Source of the DNA: CAISCU01 sp943361925
Lineage (GTDB): Bacteria; Bacteroidota; Bacteroidia; UKL13-3
Assembly (NCBI GenBank): GCA_943361925.1
Contig: CALRIT020000001.1
Location: 62,001-126,000 of the forward strand
Direction: 5' to 3'
DNA: 64,000 nt
Part shown: positions 26,985 through 35,462 of the stretch, piece after piece
How the letters are laid out: every line of letters begins with the position of its first letter
Position numbering within the stretch: the first letter of the stretch is position 1
Notes under the pieces: model-generated
Seen by the model: only the letters and a program-made list of their open reading frames with translations
What the model was told of the DNA's origin: nothing
Databases searched by the model: none
Program-made: the position numbers and the translations under genes

Positions 26985-27752
26985 ATGAAAAACAACAACA
27001 CAAACAAATTATTATTAGTGGTTCTAATGGTAATTGGATTCGCATTTGTATCACAAGCGCAACAAAAAACTTGGTCAGGAAATCAAACTCGTTATCGTAT
27101 TGACTCTACCACAAATGCTACATCTGTAATTAACTGGTCGATTAAAGCTGGAGCAACAAATGGTGCAGGAGCAGTTGGCGGTGGTAGAGGAGCAAATTAC
27201 GCTGTAAATTGGACTTATTCTGGTACATCAAAACTTACAGATTCAGTGTTAGTAAGTGAAACAGTGAGTTCATGTATTGGAGAAAATCAGGCTTATGGAA
27301 TTACAATTTATCCAAATCCAACTCCAATTTACAAAAATCCATCAAATACAACAGTTACAAGTGTTACAGCTAGTTGTCCTTTATCAAGTCCTGGTGATAT
27401 CACTATTGAAATGAGTAATTTTGTTGCAGGTAGCTTAGGCGATTTAGGTACTTATACAATTACCTATGAAATCAAAGATGGTGGAACAACTGTTAGTGGT
27501 AGCGCTGGTTCTGTAAATACAACTACTGCAACTGCTACTATCACCGGAACTACTTTATCAGGATTTTTAGCTAATACAACAGCAAGTCCTAAGAACTACA
27601 CTTTAGTTATTACAGGGATTTCAGCTACAAATTCATTGACACCTGCCGCTTTAAATGCGGGTGCCGTTGGTACTACAGCTATTAATGCAATTTTGCCTTT
27701 AACAATTGTTGTATCTGCTAAACCAAGCACTTCAGCAATTACACCTTACTAG
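26985..27752 (+). CDS. Secreted protein with PKD-like N-terminal domain, 255 aa
   Basis: A signal peptide (ending VSQAQQ) is followed by a domain at about 39-111 that aligns with the N-terminal domain of the next gene's product: INWSIKAG, a glycine-rich turn, YAVNWTYSG, then SVLVSETVSSCIGE. The rest is Thr/Ser/Ala-rich predicted beta structure. It ends in AKPSTSAITPY, resembling the terminus of the upstream protein, and has no canonical T9SS sorting domain. It lies 30 bases after the previous gene and 11 before the next. Role unknown; probably extracellular and structural. Confidence 0.7.
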   Translation: MKNNNTNKLLLVVLMVIGFAFVSQAQQKTWSGNQTRYRIDSTTNATSVINWSIKAGATNGAGAVGGGRGANYAVNWTYSGTSKLTDSVLVSETVSSCIGENQAYGITIYPNPTPIYKNPSNTTVTSVTASCPLSSPGDITIEMSNFVAGSLGDLGTYTITYEIKDGGTTVSGSAGSVNTTTATATITGTTLSGFLANTTASPKNYTLVITGISATNSLTPAALNAGAVGTTAINAILPLTIVVSAKPSTSAITPY

Positions 27753-27763
27753 AAATTAAGCTT

Positions 27764-28807
27764 TTGTTTTTTAAGCTCATCAGATATTATATCTGTTTGG
27801 GTTGTTTGTTATTATATGCTCCTGAAGCAATTTCTCAATATGCGGATACAGCATGTGTTGGGGAAATTGCTTCAGGTTACAGAGTAATTTCAACCCCCGG
27901 ATCAAACTATCAATGGTTTGTGAAAGGAGGAAGTATTGTGTCTGGTCAAGGAACAAATGATATCAAAATAAATTGGGGAAATATCCCTGGTGTATATGAT
28001 TTAAAGGTTTTGGAAACTACCAACGGATCTTGTGTTGGAGACACTGTTTCAACTAAAATATTATTGATACAAAATCCGGTTGTTACAATTTCTTCAGACG
28101 ATTCTGTTTGTATTGGTGACCCTGTAATTTTAAATGCTGCAGGTGCAAGTAGATATTTTTGGAATGAAATTGAAGGTTCACAAACACTTATAATTTTCCC
28201 AAAACAAGATACTGTTATCAACTTAAGAGGTATGATAGCTTCATGCACAAGTACTAGTATCAGTAAAAAAATTATAGCCGTACCCAAACCTGTTGCTAGT
28301 TTTGTATTTAATCCAACTGAATGGATTATTAGTGATGTCATAAATTTCGCCTTTAATGGAAGTAATGCTACTCGATTAATGTGGTATTTTGATAACGATT
28401 TAATTGATGATGGATACAAAACTAGTCTGAGTAAAACATTAAAAGATTCAGGGGAATTAACCGTTACTTTATGGGCAATTGGAGCTTATGGATGTACCGA
28501 TTCAATGCAATATACCGGAAGGATTTATTCAGGTTGGACGGTTTTTGCACCTACAGCTTTTACTCCAAATAACGACGGTATCAATGATGTTTTTGGAGTT
28601 GAATACTTTGGATATAAAAAAGGGGAGGTTACTATTTTTAATAGGTATGGAGCTCCAATTTTTAAATCAAATGACATTAATTTTGGCTGGGATGGCTATT
28701 TTGAAGGAAATGCCCAACCAAGTGATATTTATACATTTGAATTGATTGTTTACGATAGATTAGATAGACCTCGATTATTTAGTGGGAAGTTTAATTTAAT
28801 AAGATAA
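27764..28807 (+). CDS. Secreted protein with T9SS type B (gliding-motility-associated) sorting domain
   Basis: The start is TTG, needed to include the signal peptide (FFKLIRYYICLGCLLLY...AISQ). A PKD-like domain at about 38-105 (YQWFVKGGSIVSGQGTNDIKINWG, LKVLETTNGSCVGD) precedes a second Ig/PKD-like part. The C-terminus, about 262-347, is the type B sorting domain: APTAFTPNNDGINDVFGVEY, VTIFNRYGAPIFKS, WDGYFEGN, SDIYTFELIVYD. Such domains send proteins through the type IX system to the cell surface. It closes the three-gene operon and may anchor or present the other two products. Confidence 0.85.
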   Translation: MFFKLIRYYICLGCLLLYAPEAISQYADTACVGEIASGYRVISTPGSNYQWFVKGGSIVSGQGTNDIKINWGNIPGVYDLKVLETTNGSCVGDTVSTKILLIQNPVVTISSDDSVCIGDPVILNAAGASRYFWNEIEGSQTLIIFPKQDTVINLRGMIASCTSTSISKKIIAVPKPVASFVFNPTEWIISDVINFAFNGSNATRLMWYFDNDLIDDGYKTSLSKTLKDSGELTVTLWAIGAYGCTDSMQYTGRIYSGWTVFAPTAFTPNNDGINDVFGVEYFGYKKGEVTIFNRYGAPIFKSNDINFGWDGYFEGNAQPSDIYTFELIVYDRLDRPRLFSGKFNLIR

Positions 28808-28939
28808 GTTTTTAATATTCTGTTTGTCAGTAATTAAGTATATAATATTAACGTTTAGCAAAAGATAATGGAATTAAAATGAAATGCTTTTTTGAGACCT
28901 TGGTTTTTTTTCCCAAATTCGCATTTGAACAAAAATAGT

Positions 28940-29548
28940 ATGGCAGTATATAAGTTTAAAGTTTATTTCGAAGAATTCGAAGATATTTATAGGGTAATTG
29001 AGATAAAATCAACCCAAACTTTTCTAGATTTTCATCATGCAATTTTAGAATCTTTTAAATTTGATTCTAAACACATGGCATCATTTTATATGAGTACTGA
29101 TGCTTGGAAAAAAGGTCAGGAAATTACTTTGGAGGATATGTCGGAAAATGCCGATAATCCTATTCCAATTATGGCTAAATCGAAATTGAATCAATTTGTA
29201 AACGACCCTCATCAAAAAATCATGTATGTATATGATTTTATTGAATGTTGGGCATTTATGATTGAATTGTTTAATATTTCAACAACCGAAAATCCAAAAA
29301 TTACTTATCCAACTTGCAGCAAATCTGTAGGTTTAGCGCCAAAGCAATATGATAAGGTACAAAGATTTGGTGTAGTTGATGACAACGAATTTGATGAAAT
29401 AACCAAAAATTATTTAAACAGATCGGAGGAAATTCCGGGTGAAATTTCTGATGATGAAGCTGATGAATTTGGCTTGTTTGATAATGGTGAAGGTGGCGAA
29501 GATGGAGAAGCTGAAGAGACTTCAGGTTTTACCGAAGAATTAGAATAA
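28940..29548 (+). CDS. Plasmid pRiA4b ORF-3 family protein
   Basis: The 202-residue protein matches the pRiA4b ORF-3-like (IS1096 TnpR-like) family: MAVYKFKVYFEEFEDIYRVIEI, TFLDFHHAILESFKFDSKHMASFYMS, and KIMYVYDFIECWAFMIEL with the family YxYDF/W core. The C-terminal 45 residues are strongly acidic (SDDEADEFGLFDNGEGGEDG). I start at the ATG at 28940; a TTG upstream would prepend unrelated sequence. Despite the name there is no transposon around it. Function unknown. A terminator follows directly. Confidence 0.82.
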   Translation: MAVYKFKVYFEEFEDIYRVIEIKSTQTFLDFHHAILESFKFDSKHMASFYMSTDAWKKGQEITLEDMSENADNPIPIMAKSKLNQFVNDPHQKIMYVYDFIECWAFMIELFNISTTENPKITYPTCSKSVGLAPKQYDKVQRFGVVDDNEFDEITKNYLNRSEEIPGEISDDEADEFGLFDNGEGGEDGEAEETSGFTEELE

Positions 29549-29568
29549 ATAACATTGAAATTTATTAT

Positions 29569-29599
29569 AAACCGGGTTTTTTTAGCTCGGTTTTCTTTT
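29569..29599 (+). terminator. Intrinsic terminator after the pRiA4b ORF-3-like gene
   Basis: AAACCG (29569-29574) pairs with CGGTTT (29588-29593), followed by TCTTTTTT. The stem is short but GC-centred, and lies between the gene stop and the start of the exonuclease gene at 29610. Confidence 0.6.
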
Positions 29600-29609
29600 T
29601 TATATAACT

Positions 29610-30377
29610 ATGCAATTAAACTTAAAAAAGCCTTTGGTTGTGTTCGATTTAGAAACAACCGGTATCAGTATATCAAATGACAGAATTGTAGAAATAGCAT
29701 GCATTAAAGTACATATTGATGGTTCTGAAGAAACTAAATTAATTAAAATCAATCCCGGAATACCAATTCCACCTGAATCAACTGCAATTCATGGAATTAG
29801 TGATGCTGATGTTGCCAATGCTCCTAAATTTAATGAGGTTGCAAAAGAGTTGGCTGATTTTATGAAAGGATGTGATTTTGCAGGTTTTAATTCAAACAAG
29901 TTCGATTTTCCTTTATTGGTTGAAGAGTTTTTACGTGCAGGTGTTGATTTTGATGTAGAAAACAGAAAGTTTATTGATGCACAAAGAATTTATCATACCA
30001 TGGAACCAAGAAACCTGGGTGCTGCATACAAATTCTACTGTAATAAAACCATTGAAAATGCACATCACGCAATGGATGATACGCGTGCTACATTAGAAGT
30101 TTTAATGGCCCAAATCAATCATTACGAAAACCTAAAAAACGATATCGACCATTTACATGTGATGTCGGGACAAACAAGAAATGTTGATTTGGCAGGAAGA
30201 ATGCAATACAATGAAGAAGGAAAAGAGGTATTTAATTTTGGTAAACACAAAGGTAAATTGGTTGAACAAGTTTTAAAAAATGACCATGGTTATTACCAGT
30301 GGATGATGGATGGAGATTTTTCTTTAGATACCAAAAGACGATTGACTCAAATAAAGCTTAGATCTAAATTTAATTAA
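29610..30377 (+). CDS. DEDDh 3'-5' exonuclease (DnaQ/ExoX-like)
   Basis: The exonuclease domain (about 8-170) carries D13 and E15 (VVFDLETTG), D99 (GFNSNKFDFPLL) and the H152-x4-D157 pair (HHAMDDTRATLEVL), a full DEDDh set. The C-terminal part has the short segment FNFGKHKGKLVEQVLKNDHGYYQWMMDGDF seen after ExoX-type exonucleases. The 255-residue size fits a free-standing exonuclease in repair or replication proofreading rather than a polymerase subunit. It stands alone between two terminators. Confidence 0.9.
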   Translation: MQLNLKKPLVVFDLETTGISISNDRIVEIACIKVHIDGSEETKLIKINPGIPIPPESTAIHGISDADVANAPKFNEVAKELADFMKGCDFAGFNSNKFDFPLLVEEFLRAGVDFDVENRKFIDAQRIYHTMEPRNLGAAYKFYCNKTIENAHHAMDDTRATLEVLMAQINHYENLKNDIDHLHVMSGQTRNVDLAGRMQYNEEGKEVFNFGKHKGKLVEQVLKNDHGYYQWMMDGDFSLDTKRRLTQIKLRSKFN

Positions 30378-30381
30378 TATT

Positions 30382-30410
30382 ATGACCCGATTTATCGGGT
30401 CATTTTTTTT
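30382..30410 (+). terminator. Intrinsic terminator of the exonuclease gene
   Basis: ATGACCCGA and TCGGGTCAT form a perfect 9-base stem with a 4-base TTTA loop followed by T8. Its T-tract overlaps the stop codon of the convergent giant gene (30409-30411). Confidence 0.88.
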
Positions 30411-33400
30411 ACCTTAAAATAGTAACATTACCTTTTTTGCTATAAGAATAGCCATCCCAACCTGAATAATCAACAATATAAAAGTAAACATCGTTTGCCA
30501 GTTCTGTTGATTTATTATCGCCAATAAAGCCTTCATTTTTATTCTTACTTTCCCAAATTAATTCGCCCCATCTGTTAAAAATTCTCAAATGATAATCTTT
30601 AACAAAAATGTGAACGGTTTTTAATTCATCATTTAATAAATCACCATTTGGTGTAAACGCATTTGGAACATTTAATATTGGTGGTTCAACTAAATCAACC
30701 GTATTTGATACACTTGAATATGGTGGATTTGCATGATTGTCGTAAGCTACAACTTTATATTGGTACAAGCCATTATCAGTGTTGAGGTTTTTATCTGTTG
30801 ATTCTACTGTTTTATCAAAAGTAGTTTCATGTAACTTTTCAGTGTAAATACCAGGTTCAGTTTTTAATAATTCATACCTGTTTAAACCTTCTTTAAAATA
30901 GGTATATGGTAACCAATAAAGCTGATGAAATTCAAAAGGATAAACTATTCCCTGAAGCACAATTGAGCAAGCATCTTTGCTAGGGAAACTTAATGTTCCA
31001 CAATCATTTGTATTGAAGATTTTGTAACAGTATGAAAAATCATCAACAGAAACTTCTGAATCAATAAAACTTGTATCATTTGCATCAGAAGATAAATGTA
31101 TCAGTTGGTAATCATTTCCGATTCTACCTGTTTTTTTGTAAAGTTCATAGCGCCAAAAACTATCTTTATTTACAGATTGCCACTTAACTTCAATTGATTT
31201 ATCATTAACAACACTTACAGTATGAATTCCAATTGCTGGAGGAGTTTTGTTGGCATCTTTTGTGCAGACTTCAACTGAGGTATCACTGAAAATATTACAA
31301 ACATCAGAACTTACTACTTTGTAACAATAATTCGAGTTAAAATCGAATTTTTTGGTATAAATCAAGGATGTTGTAGATAAGTTTGATGTTTCAAATACTG
31401 GATTAAATCCTGCTCCATCAATACTTTCTAATACAAATAATTTTTGTGTGTATTGATTTGTTTGAAGGGCTTTCCATCTAATTTCAATCGTATCATTATT
31501 GTATCTTCTTGGGCAACCTAAACTTGTTGGTGGCGCAGGGGGAAATGGTGCGATGTATATTTTTATTCTTTTCGTTTTTCTTCTTGGTGCCGGACATTGA
31601 TTATCATATAATACAATTTCTATCTCTAAAGTATCTCCAACATTAGAACAATCGCTAATAAACCTTGCCCAGAATAATCCAAAACTTGAATTATTTTCAG
31701 CACGGTACATAAATTTTGGTCCTTGATTGATACTTGTTTGTACCTGAAGAAATACTGAATCTTTAGGATCAGTATCATAAAATACCTTTGAAATTGTTAA
31801 AGTATCAAAAGCATTCATCGTATAAAATTCATTCTCAATATTTGAAAATCCTAAATCAGTTAGCGTATCATCTTTTATAATTGAACAAATTGTTCTTGAG
31901 GTATCACCTGGAATTAAACAGTTGTTTAAGCTGATTAATTGGTAACAATAGTTTGTATTTAAATGATTGGTTGCAGCTTGGTCTTTATACAAATCAGGTG
32001 GTCCCGCAAGAATTGAATCATATATAACAATAGGGTTCTCAAAGCCTGTTTTTCTTAAAATGCGGTATTTGTTCAAATAGGTATCAGGAGCAGGTGGAAT
32101 CCAATTTAACTCTACACTGTTATCGGATAATGCCCTTAAACATGATGGAAATGGCGCCGGTATTGGGAATGATTGTACAACGATTTTAATTTTACCTTTA
32201 GTAATATTGGGTGTTGGACAAGCATTATCATTGAATTCAACATCAATTACAATTGTATCTCTATTGGCATAGGTACAATTTGAAGTCCATTTTAAATCTA
32301 CCTCATATCTACCGGGAATATCAATTGTATCGGTTAATTGAGCTCGGTTGATATGACTTGCAAAAATAGGAGAGGATGCGAAGAAAGTCATTCTATCACC
32401 ATTTGAATCAGTGGCAATAATTTTGAAGTTTATTTCATCTCCGGCTTCAATATTTAATATCGTATCCTGAAATACCGGAGCAGCCAAATAGGTTCTTAAA
32501 TCGAATTTAAACATGGCCAGATTACATCCGCCTATATTAGCATTTCCAGGCCTTTTACCTGGATTTGTTCTTGAATGTGCAGTTAATGTGGTTGGGAAAT
32601 CAGAGAAGCCCCCACAACCTGCGCAAACACTTTGGTAAATTATACCCGTTTTGTCGAAATGGGATGTTCCTCCATCAACATGTTCTGCGCTGGTTCCTCC
32701 ACCAAAATAAGTTCCATATAATAATGAAACCATATTTGGAGAAAATACGCCTAAGTAAAAATCAGAACCATCTGTTGTATTTTGAAAGGCATTTGGAGAA
32801 ACGGGTAAATTATATGTATCATTTAACCCGGCATGATAATTATAATTTGTTTGTCCGCCCCAACCAGAAACATAAATTCTTCCACAATTATCAACCATAA
32901 AAGCTGATGGAGATAAGCCTGGTTCTGTCATTGATGGACCAAAAATTCCTGTTAATATAGTTGTGCTTAAATCTTTACTTAACTTACTTACAAAATGTTT
33001 TCCATTGGTTTGAGAATATGCTCCGGTAGTAGGAATTATATTGCCATTTGTTTGGCCCATTACAAAAGGAAAATTCTGCGGATCTACTTGTACAAATTGA
33101 CATTGGTCATTACCAACTGTTCCATAATAAACCAAATTTAGTCTACTTAAATTACTAGCATTAAACTTTGCTACAAAACCATCAATTGCACCTTTAGGTG
33201 AATTTTGTAATCCTGCTATATCAGTGCTTGTAGTTCCTCCTGATACATACAAATTATTTAAATTATCCAGACAAAGAGAATAAGCTGCATCATCACCACT
33301 GCCACCAATATAAGTTGAACTTAAAATGGTGTTGAGACTTGAATTCATTTTAAACAAAAAACCATCTTGCCATCCACCGCCATATAAAGCTTGAGCAGGA

Positions 33401-34746
33401 TTTATGATTGGAAGGTTATCTGTGTTTTTTGATTTAGTAGAAGTGGCTACAAACACATTTCCTGATGCATCACATATTACTTCACCTCTATAATTATCGG
33501 CATAATTATAAGGAAGTAAAATTGTTTGATTCGAATATGGATAAGTAATACTTCCATTTATTCCATCATCAAAAACTCCACCAACAAAAGTTGATGAAAT
33601 TAAGGTAGTTCCATTATTGCTTAATTTACATATGAAAATATCGTGATTACCATTGAGTGTAGTATCAAAGGCATTTGAAGTAGTTGGAAATGTATTGGAT
33701 GTTGTTGTTCCAAATATTACTAGTTCACCTAAACTATTAACCGTCATACTATGAGGCTGTTCATTCGAAGCACCTCCTAAAAATGTTGCATAAATTAAAC
33801 TACTGCCATCTGGTGAAAATTTAGAGATAAAAGCATCTCTTGCAGATTCTCCAGAAGAATTTTGCCCACCGGCGTAAGTTAAATCATAAGCGCCGGCTGT
33901 TGCAGGAAAATTTGATGCATAAACTGTCCCTGCACCATAAGCATTTCCATTATTATCAAATGTTGCTGAAAAGCCAAAATTGTCAGCAGCACTTCCAATA
34001 TAGGTTCCAAATACAATATTTGGATCAATAGTTAAAGTTTGATTTTTAGAATAATTAGCTAGATTATAACTTAAAACTTTTTTGTTTAATTGATAGGAAG
34101 TTTGAATTGAATTCGATTCCATACCTTGAAAACTGAATGGTGCTTCTTCCTTGATTTCACCTAAATCTGTTTTGGTAATAAATTCTCCGTTTTTAATTTG
34201 AATATCATTTGCTCCATCATATTCAATTTGAATATTATTTGGATTTGAACCCGGGTGACATTGGAAATTCATTTTAATTGATTCACCCTGAGAAATTAGC
34301 TCTAAATCAATATTTGGATATAAATTTTTTAGGGTGATTTTTTTATAGGCATGTACCTGTGAAGCCCAATTAGATTTGGGTCCTACAAAGTAATTATAAT
34401 AGGTAGGAATTTGTTCATCTTTTACAATATTTGGTTTGGAAGATGCATTTAAAAATCGTAATTTAACAGCATGATAATGGATTTTTGATTTGGAATTTTT
34501 ATGCTCTGCTTCATGAATTGCTTCTTTATCGACAAACAAATAAGTAAGTGTATTTTTCTCGATAAATAAGTCTCCAATTGGAATATCAGCTCTAAATAAA
34601 ACCTCACTTGGCCATTGTCCTTTATTTTCGATAAAGTGAATTCCTTGTTTTGGCTGTTTTATTATAGCAGAAACCTGTTTCTGTACCGATATAATCAGTA
34701 ACAAAAACAAAATTAGGCTTAAATGATATTTGTATAGTTTTTTCAA
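30409..34746 (-). CDS. Giant SBBP-repeat surface protein with T9SS type B sorting domain, 1445 aa
   Basis: A signal peptide (to about residue 28) leads into the conserved N-terminal region of this family (FIENKGQWPSEVLFRADIP, YNYFVGPKSNWASQVHAYKKI). Then come SBBP beta-propeller repeats (DAFISKFSPDGSSLIYATFLGG, DIFICKLSNNGTTLISSTFVGG and others), two Ig-like blocks and several fibronectin-III-like segments (VELNWIPPAPDTYLNKYRIL, IEVKWQSVNKDSFWRYELYKK). The C-terminal 90 residues are the type B sorting domain (LNVPNAFTPNGDLLNDELK, LRIFNRWGELIWESK, ANDVYFYIVDYSGWDG). It is most likely an adhesin or matrix protein on the cell surface, exported by the type IX system. Confidence 0.9.
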   Translation of the reverse strand: MKKLYKYHLSLILFLLLIISVQKQVSAIIKQPKQGIHFIENKGQWPSEVLFRADIPIGDLFIEKNTLTYLFVDKEAIHEAEHKNSKSKIHYHAVKLRFLNASSKPNIVKDEQIPTYYNYFVGPKSNWASQVHAYKKITLKNLYPNIDLELISQGESIKMNFQCHPGSNPNNIQIEYDGANDIQIKNGEFITKTDLGEIKEEAPFSFQGMESNSIQTSYQLNKKVLSYNLANYSKNQTLTIDPNIVFGTYIGSAADNFGFSATFDNNGNAYGAGTVYASNFPATAGAYDLTYAGGQNSSGESARDAFISKFSPDGSSLIYATFLGGASNEQPHSMTVNSLGELVIFGTTTSNTFPTTSNAFDTTLNGNHDIFICKLSNNGTTLISSTFVGGVFDDGINGSITYPYSNQTILLPYNYADNYRGEVICDASGNVFVATSTKSKNTDNLPIINPAQALYGGGWQDGFLFKMNSSLNTILSSTYIGGSGDDAAYSLCLDNLNNLYVSGGTTSTDIAGLQNSPKGAIDGFVAKFNASNLSRLNLVYYGTVGNDQCQFVQVDPQNFPFVMGQTNGNIIPTTGAYSQTNGKHFVSKLSKDLSTTILTGIFGPSMTEPGLSPSAFMVDNCGRIYVSGWGGQTNYNYHAGLNDTYNLPVSPNAFQNTTDGSDFYLGVFSPNMVSLLYGTYFGGGTSAEHVDGGTSHFDKTGIIYQSVCAGCGGFSDFPTTLTAHSRTNPGKRPGNANIGGCNLAMFKFDLRTYLAAPVFQDTILNIEAGDEINFKIIATDSNGDRMTFFASSPIFASHINRAQLTDTIDIPGRYEVDLKWTSNCTYANRDTIVIDVEFNDNACPTPNITKGKIKIVVQSFPIPAPFPSCLRALSDNSVELNWIPPAPDTYLNKYRILRKTGFENPIVIYDSILAGPPDLYKDQAATNHLNTNYCYQLISLNNCLIPGDTSRTICSIIKDDTLTDLGFSNIENEFYTMNAFDTLTISKVFYDTDPKDSVFLQVQTSINQGPKFMYRAENNSSFGLFWARFISDCSNVGDTLEIEIVLYDNQCPAPRRKTKRIKIYIAPFPPAPPTSLGCPRRYNNDTIEIRWKALQTNQYTQKLFVLESIDGAGFNPVFETSNLSTTSLIYTKKFDFNSNYCYKVVSSDVCNIFSDTSVEVCTKDANKTPPAIGIHTVSVVNDKSIEVKWQSVNKDSFWRYELYKKTGRIGNDYQLIHLSSDANDTSFIDSEVSVDDFSYCYKIFNTNDCGTLSFPSKDACSIVLQGIVYPFEFHQLYWLPYTYFKEGLNRYELLKTEPGIYTEKLHETTFDKTVESTDKNLNTDNGLYQYKVVAYDNHANPPYSSVSNTVDLVEPPILNVPNAFTPNGDLLNDELKTVHIFVKDYHLRIFNRWGELIWESKNKNEGFIGDNKSTELANDVYFYIVDYSGWDGYSYSKKGNVTILR

Positions 34747-34766
34747 TAAAAAGTAAAGATAACAAT

Positions 34767-35462
34767 ATGTTAGACAAAAGTAAACCCCATTTAGTTGCCT
34801 TAACAGGTGCAGGAGTGAGTGCAGAAAGTGGATTGAAAACTTTTAGAGACAGCGATGGCCTTTGGGAAGGCTACAATGTTTACGATGTTGCAACTCCAGA
34901 AGCTTGGAAAAAAAATCCGGAAATGGTGCAAGATTTTTACAATATGAGACGAAAATCGGTTCTAGAGGCTCAACCTAACCTAGCTCATCAAATATTGGCA
35001 AATCTTGAAAATGATTTTAATGTTACTATCATCACCCAAAATGTTGACGATTTGCACGAACGAGCAGGTTCCTCCCAGATTTTACATTTACATGGTGAAA
35101 TTTTATTTTCAAGAAGTTCAATTAACAGAAATTTAATCTATCCAATAAACGGATGGGAACTTAAAATGGGTGAATTATGCGAATTGGGTTCACAATTACG
35201 TCCGCATATTGTTTGGTTTGGAGAAGATGTTCCAATGATTGAAAAAGCTGCTTCTGTGGTTAGTAAGGCTGATATTTTTCTAATTGTAGGTACCAGCTTA
35301 CAAGTTTATCCTGCAGCAGGATTGACCAAATTTGTTCAACCAAATGTGCCTGTTTATGTAATCGACCCTAAACCAATTGATGTTTATAATCCTAATTTAG
35401 TTTCGATAAGAAAAATTGCAAGTGAAGGAATGCAGGACTTCGAAAAACTGATAAAATCCTAA
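34767..35462 (+). CDS. NAD-dependent protein deacylase, SIR2 family
   Basis: Sirtuins remove acyl groups from lysine using NAD. The core is present: ALTGAGVSAESGLKTFRDSDGLW, TQNVDDLHERAGS, the catalytic H109 in LHLHGEI, and LRPHIVWFGEDVP. The substrate-pocket pair Y58-x-x-R61 (FYNMRRK) matches the SIRT5/CobB desuccinylase signature, so succinyl or malonyl lysines are plausible substrates. Unusually, the zinc-ribbon cysteines are missing: the whole protein has a single cysteine (C138). My impression is that this occurs in Bacteroidota sirtuins. The gene overlaps the ACMSD gene convergently by 4 bases. Confidence 0.9.
   Translation: MLDKSKPHLVALTGAGVSAESGLKTFRDSDGLWEGYNVYDVATPEAWKKNPEMVQDFYNMRRKSVLEAQPNLAHQILANLENDFNVTIITQNVDDLHERAGSSQILHLHGEILFSRSSINRNLIYPINGWELKMGELCELGSQLRPHIVWFGEDVPMIEKAASVVSKADIFLIVGTSLQVYPAAGLTKFVQPNVPVYVIDPKPIDVYNPNLVSIRKIASEGMQDFEKLIKS

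Noticed and set aside
26900..26985. Frameshift truncating the first secreted protein of the trio
   Set aside because: The sequence after the stop does not continue the PKD repeat in any frame, and the next protein ends in a similar tail, so the end looks genuine.
28892..29548. Mobile element suggested by the pRiA4b ORF-3/IS1096 name
   Set aside because: Only the single passenger-like protein is present, with no transposase or inverted terminal repeats; its name is historical.
30382..30410. Terminator acting for the convergent giant gene
   Set aside because: On the minus strand the stem is not followed by a T-tract, so it serves only the exonuclease gene.
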